Shown here piece by piece: positions 60,752 to 64,000 of a stretch of DNA of 64,000 nucleotides. The notes under the pieces are model-generated. The model made no database searches and was not told where the DNA came from. It saw nothing but the letters and a program-made list of their open reading frames with translations. Source of the stretch: Fibrobacter sp. Lineage in GTDB: Bacteria; Fibrobacterota; Fibrobacteria; Fibrobacterales; Fibrobacteraceae. The stretch is taken from contig JAKSIH010000001.1 in assembly GCA_024398935.1 (NCBI GenBank), positions 96,327 to 160,326 of the forward strand, read 5' to 3'. The first letter of the stretch is position 1. Each line of letters begins with the position of its first letter. Position numbers and translations under genes: made by a program.

Positions 60752-62002
60752 TTACGCCTTGATAATCGTGTCCTTAGCCAGCACAACAATGCCGGATTCG
60801 GTAACGTGGAACAGCTTCTTGTCCCGTTCCAGGTCGTAACCGATTTCGAAGCCTGCCGGAATATGCAGGCCCTTTTCGATGATGGCTCTGCGAACCTTGG
60901 CACCCGGGCCGATGGTCACATTGGGGAAGAGGATGGATTCTTCCACCATGGCGTCCTTCTGGATGGTGACACCCGGAGAAAGGATGCTCTTGACTACGGT
61001 ACCGCCACCGATAACGCAACCGGCAGACACGATGGAGTCGATAGCTGCACCCTGGTGGGCTTCGGTATCGCCTGCGAAGAATCGTGCAGGAGGCTGGTTC
61101 CAGTTGAAGGTACGGATGGGCCAGTAGTTGTTGTAAAGGTCGAAGGGCGGATTTTCGGAGCAAAGGTCCATGTTTGCTTCGTAGAAGGCGTCGAGGGTAC
61201 CTACATCGCGCCAGTAACCCTTGGTGCTAGCCTGCTCGCCACGGACGATGTTGGTGTTGAAGTCATAGACGTACACCGGATAGTCGTGGTACAGAGCCGG
61301 AATGATATGCTTACCGAAGTCGGTTGCGCCGCTTTCTGCGCCCTTCATCAGTTCGCGAACCAGGAACTTGCTGGTAAAGAGGTAGTTACCCATGGAGGCA
61401 AGGCACCAACCCGGACGACCCGGCATTTCCTTGGGGTTCTTGGGCTTTTCTTCGAAGCCGATCATGCGGTTGTCCTGGTCCACTTCGATGATGCCGAATT
61501 CGCTTGCTTCCTTTACCGGCACGGGGATTGCTGCGATGGTGAGCAATGCGGCGCGGGACAGGTGGAAGTCGATCATCTGGTTGATGTCCATCTTGTAGAT
61601 GTGGTCACCACCGAAGATTGCCACCAAGTCCGGACGTTCGTCGGTAATCAGGTTAATGTTCTGGAAAATGGCGTCGGCAGTACCGCGGTACCATTCGTCG
61701 CCGGTACGCATCTGTGCGGGAACCAGGTCCACATACTGGTCCAGGCTTGCATTCAGGTTCCAGGCCGCGGAAATATGCTTGTTCAGGGAGTCGGACTTGA
61801 ACTGGGTCAACACCTTGATCTTGAAGATACCGGAGTTGATGAAGTTGTTCAGTACGAAGTCGATAATGCGGTAGGTGCCGCCGAAATGGACAGCGGGCTT
61901 TGCGCGATCGCGGGTGAGGGGCTGCAGACGGCTACCCTGGCCACCGGCCATGATCATGCACAAAATGTTCTTCTGGTGTTCTCTAGAATAAGACCAGCTC
62001 AT
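60752..62002 (-). CDS. glgC: Glucose-1-phosphate adenylyltransferase (ADP-glucose pyrophosphorylase)
   Basis: A 416-aa nucleotidyltransferase of normal GlgC length. The N-terminal nucleotide loop MAGGQGSRLQPLTRDRAKPAVHFGG is at about 18-42, followed by QYVDLVPAQMRTGDEWYRGTADA and the substrate-binding FGGDHIYKMDINQM and VEVDQDNRM-like FGIIEVDQDNRM. A left-handed beta-helix regulatory domain ends the protein (GGTVVKSILSPGVTIQKDAMVEESILF). It makes ADP-glucose for glycogen, a known storage compound of Fibrobacter. TTTGAGGAACT precedes its ATG. No other glg genes are in the window. Confidence 0.97.
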   Translation of the reverse strand: MSWSYSREHQKNILCMIMAGGQGSRLQPLTRDRAKPAVHFGGTYRIIDFVLNNFINSGIFKIKVLTQFKSDSLNKHISAAWNLNASLDQYVDLVPAQMRTGDEWYRGTADAIFQNINLITDERPDLVAIFGGDHIYKMDINQMIDFHLSRAALLTIAAIPVPVKEASEFGIIEVDQDNRMIGFEEKPKNPKEMPGRPGWCLASMGNYLFTSKFLVRELMKGAESGATDFGKHIIPALYHDYPVYVYDFNTNIVRGEQASTKGYWRDVGTLDAFYEANMDLCSENPPFDLYNNYWPIRTFNWNQPPARFFAGDTEAHQGAAIDSIVSAGCVIGGGTVVKSILSPGVTIQKDAMVEESILFPNVTIGPGAKVRRAIIEKGLHIPAGFEIGYDLERDKKLFHVTESGIVVLAKDTIIKA

Positions 62003-62253
62003 AGTTCCTCAAAAAAGGTAAAGATTAAGTAAAGAAAAAAGTTACACGGCATAATCTATCAAATTTTTGGGAAAATAGTCAAAAAAAAAGCTAAAAAACC
62101 TACGGAAAATAAGGGGGATTCCCCCAATTTAATCCCTGGACTTTGCGACAAACTTGTTGTTGTGCACGGATTTCGTGCTGCTATTAGATCTTTTTTTATT
62201 ATATTTGTTGTATAAAAAATGAACAAAATGTTTTAACAAAAAAAAGGACTGGA

Positions 62254-63729
62254 ATGAAAAAAATGGTTGCTTTATTAGGCGGTGCATTGTTTGCTGTCGG
62301 CCTTACTGCCTGCAATTCCACAGGAACTGTTACGGACGCCCGCGATGGCCAGAAGTATAAGACCGTAAAGATCGGCGAATTGGAGTGGATGGCGGAAAAC
62401 CTCAACTACGAAACCAAGAACAGCTACTGCAGCAACTATAGTGCGGATTCCTGTGCCAAGTATGGTCGCCTTTATAGGTTCTATGAGGCCAGGAATGCCT
62501 GTCCGGATGGTTGGCGCTTGCCTTCCAAGGAAGAATGGGTTTCCCTGGAAAATGATAAGACCACCTTTGCGGATCTGAAGTCCATGAAGGGGTGGGATGA
62601 TGCTTCTGGGAAAGGAACGGGCAAGTCAAAGTTGGACATCTTGCCGTCAGGAGTATTTAGCCGTGGCGTCTTCCACATGAAGGATTCTAGATCAAATCGG
62701 CAATTTGCCTATTTCTGGACCGGGACTGTTCAAGAATCCGATAACCTTAGTTATCTAAAAGCGGACGAACGCTATTATGTAACGTCAGTTTCTTTTGGCG
62801 ATGCAATGAGTGTTCTTGATAGGATTTCTGGTTCTGGAAAGGCGGAAGGATTGTCTGTCCGTTGTGTGAAGGGATCGCCGAAAGTTGCAGAAATCAAGCC
62901 GGATGATGCCCTGAAGGCAGGTCAGGAGAATGGTGAACTGAAAGAAGAACGGAAAGAAGAGAATGTAAAACGGAAAGAAGAACCGAAGAAACCTCGTAAG
63001 AAGGTTGTTGGTGGTGGCAAACCTCGTGGTAAGGGGGAGCCTAATGCTCCCCAAACTCGTGGTGTGCTGAAACTCCTCTCTGATCAGGCCCGTTCGAGTG
63101 ACAGAAACATTTCATTGCAGGGAGTGGCGACCCACAACTACGGAAAAATGGTTGATCCCCGTGACGGAAGGGAGTATAAGACTGTCGAAATAGGCGGTAA
63201 GACCTGGATGGCCGAAAACCTGAACTATCATATATACGAAGTTTTGGGTAATGAGGTTGCCTCTGGCTTCTGTTTCAACAACGATGAGGATAAGTGCGAA
63301 AAGTATGGCCGTCTGTATACGGAATACGCTCTTGATAAGGCTTGCCCCGAGGGTTGGAGAATCCCTGATGAGAAGGATTATTCTTTGTTTATTGGCATGT
63401 GGTATCGATATCTTGATACCGAAATTGGAAACTGCGCTATGATGCGTCCGGATAGCTGGACGGAAGCGTATCGCTGCCGTCCGGATGAGCGCATTAGCTT
63501 TGGAAGGCGCTTTGATGAACTGGGTTTTGGCGCCCTGGCCGGTGGTGGCTGTGACAACAGCGAAAATGATGAAGGCCTTTGCACATCGTTCTGGTACCGG
63601 AAGGCTTGGACGGGGGATATGTATAAAGATTTTTCCTCGTTAAAGATGAGGGTGGATGATTTGAGAGATGATAATGCGCCACTCATTCGCTTTACCTATG
63701 CGTCATATGTTCGCTGCGTCAAGAAATAA
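62254..63729 (+). CDS. Lipoprotein with two FISUMP domains
   Basis: A 491-aa exported protein. Residues 1-20 form a lipoprotein signal with LTAC as the lipobox (lipidated Cys 20). The first FISUMP domain (about 28-210) has RDGQKYKTVKIGELEWMAENL, YGRLYRFYEAR, CPDGWRLPSKEEW and a closing SVRCVKG. A Lys/Glu-rich linker (about 225-290) connects to a second domain (about 300-491) with DGREYKTVEIGGKTWMAENL, YGRLYTEYAL, CPEGWRIPDEKDY and YVRCVKK. FISUMP domains are a large Fibrobacter-type family of unknown role. AAAGGACTGG precedes the ATG. Confidence 0.93.
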   Translation: MKKMVALLGGALFAVGLTACNSTGTVTDARDGQKYKTVKIGELEWMAENLNYETKNSYCSNYSADSCAKYGRLYRFYEARNACPDGWRLPSKEEWVSLENDKTTFADLKSMKGWDDASGKGTGKSKLDILPSGVFSRGVFHMKDSRSNRQFAYFWTGTVQESDNLSYLKADERYYVTSVSFGDAMSVLDRISGSGKAEGLSVRCVKGSPKVAEIKPDDALKAGQENGELKEERKEENVKRKEEPKKPRKKVVGGGKPRGKGEPNAPQTRGVLKLLSDQARSSDRNISLQGVATHNYGKMVDPRDGREYKTVEIGGKTWMAENLNYHIYEVLGNEVASGFCFNNDEDKCEKYGRLYTEYALDKACPEGWRIPDEKDYSLFIGMWYRYLDTEIGNCAMMRPDSWTEAYRCRPDERISFGRRFDELGFGALAGGGCDNSENDEGLCTSFWYRKAWTGDMYKDFSSLKMRVDDLRDDNAPLIRFTYASYVRCVKK

Positions 63730-63930
63730 TGACATGTAGGGAGGTTTTCTGCGAAAAAAAAGACTGCCCGTGGCGGAATGATGCGCTTTTTTATGTCTTT
63801 TGCAAAAATTCTCTAACCGCGCTGGGATAAATTTTTATACATTTCTAGCGTTCGAAAAACTCGAAAGGGCGAATTGCGCACGGACCTCGTGTTCAGGTCG
63901 CCTTAACAATAAACCAAATAGGAGCTCATA

Positions 63931-64000
63931 ATGTCTCTTACTCTGAACGACATCAAGCACCCGAAGATCAAGGCTTGGGTTGAAGAAGTTATCGCAATGT
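63931..64000 (+). CDS. pckG: Start of a probable GTP-dependent phosphoenolpyruvate carboxykinase (3' truncated)
   Basis: AGGAGCTCATA precedes the ATG at 63931. The 23 visible residues (SLTLNDIKHPKIKAWVEEV is the core) resemble the N-terminus of GTP-dependent PEPCK, which has a similar helix with W-V-x-E-V. The rest lies beyond the window, so the call is tentative; in Fibrobacter this enzyme fixes CO2 on the way to succinate. Confidence 0.5.
   Translation, partial: MSLTLNDIKHPKIKAWVEEVIAM

Overview
The window reads as a chromosomal segment of a Fibrobacter species close to, but not identical with, F. succinogenes. The main evidence is a circularly permuted GH16 1,3-1,4-beta-glucanase with a Ser-rich linker, two genes carrying the Fibrobacter major paralogous (FISUMP) domain, a GH9 cellulase with a C-terminal sorting-type domain beside a PorQ-like outer-membrane protein elsewhere in the window, and a lexA promoter containing the Fibrobacter-type LexA box TGCCC-N4-GTGCA. 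There is no rRNA, CRISPR array, transposase or phage module.

Layout. 0-8 kb: end of a formylglycine-enzyme-like protein, an inositol-monophosphatase-family enzyme, a secreted GH9 endoglucanase, then an unknown 457-aa protein followed by a MoxR-like AAA+ ATPase and a metallopeptidase/VWA protein. 8-16 kb: a cNMP-binding diguanylate cyclase, an MTA/SAH deaminase, a CvpA/Ser-Thr-kinase pair, nadB and a PpiD-like foldase. 16-28 kb: tRNA-Glu, a GGDEF-EAL protein, TatD, GreB-like factor, a DUF2062-DUF1015 fusion, lepA-lepB, a cyclophilin, a DksA-finger protein with a long Lys/Ala tail, and lexA. 28-35 kb: mfd, a TatD relative, a small unknown protein, a beta-barrel protein with unusual low-complexity segments, and an exported unknown. 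35-38 kb: a PIN-domain gene, a low-GC island (TerB-like, zinc-ribbon membrane protein, FISUMP protein) and a frameshifted PIN-gene remnant. 38-44 kb: gatB, purO, a GntR regulator, the GH16 glucanase and mntP. 44-48.5 kb: a tightly overlapping electron-transfer operon (two c-type cytochromes, Tat-exported Fe-S protein, NrfD-like protein fused to cytochrome c, small membrane protein). 48.5-56 kb: a possible glycosyltransferase with PorQ, tRNA-Lys and tRNA-Pro followed by a 114-bp direct repeat, and two diverged copies of a LemA plus two-TM-protein cassette around an FMN enzyme gene. 56-64 kb: TfoX-N protein, trmFO, an AICAR transformylase lacking the cyclohydrolase domain, a NifU-like protein, glgC, a two-domain FISUMP lipoprotein, and the start of a probable GTP-dependent PEP carboxykinase.

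How genes connect. The GH9 and GH16 enzymes fit polysaccharide breakdown, and the PorQ-like protein fits type IX secretion. PurO at 40 kb supplies the IMP cyclohydrolase missing from the short AICAR transformylase at 59 kb. The 44-48.5 kb operon looks like a quinone-linked redox complex. Least explained are the LemA cassettes, the DksA-like tailed protein, the NrfD-cytochrome operon and the PIN-bounded island. All calls rest on reading the sequence; no database search was run.
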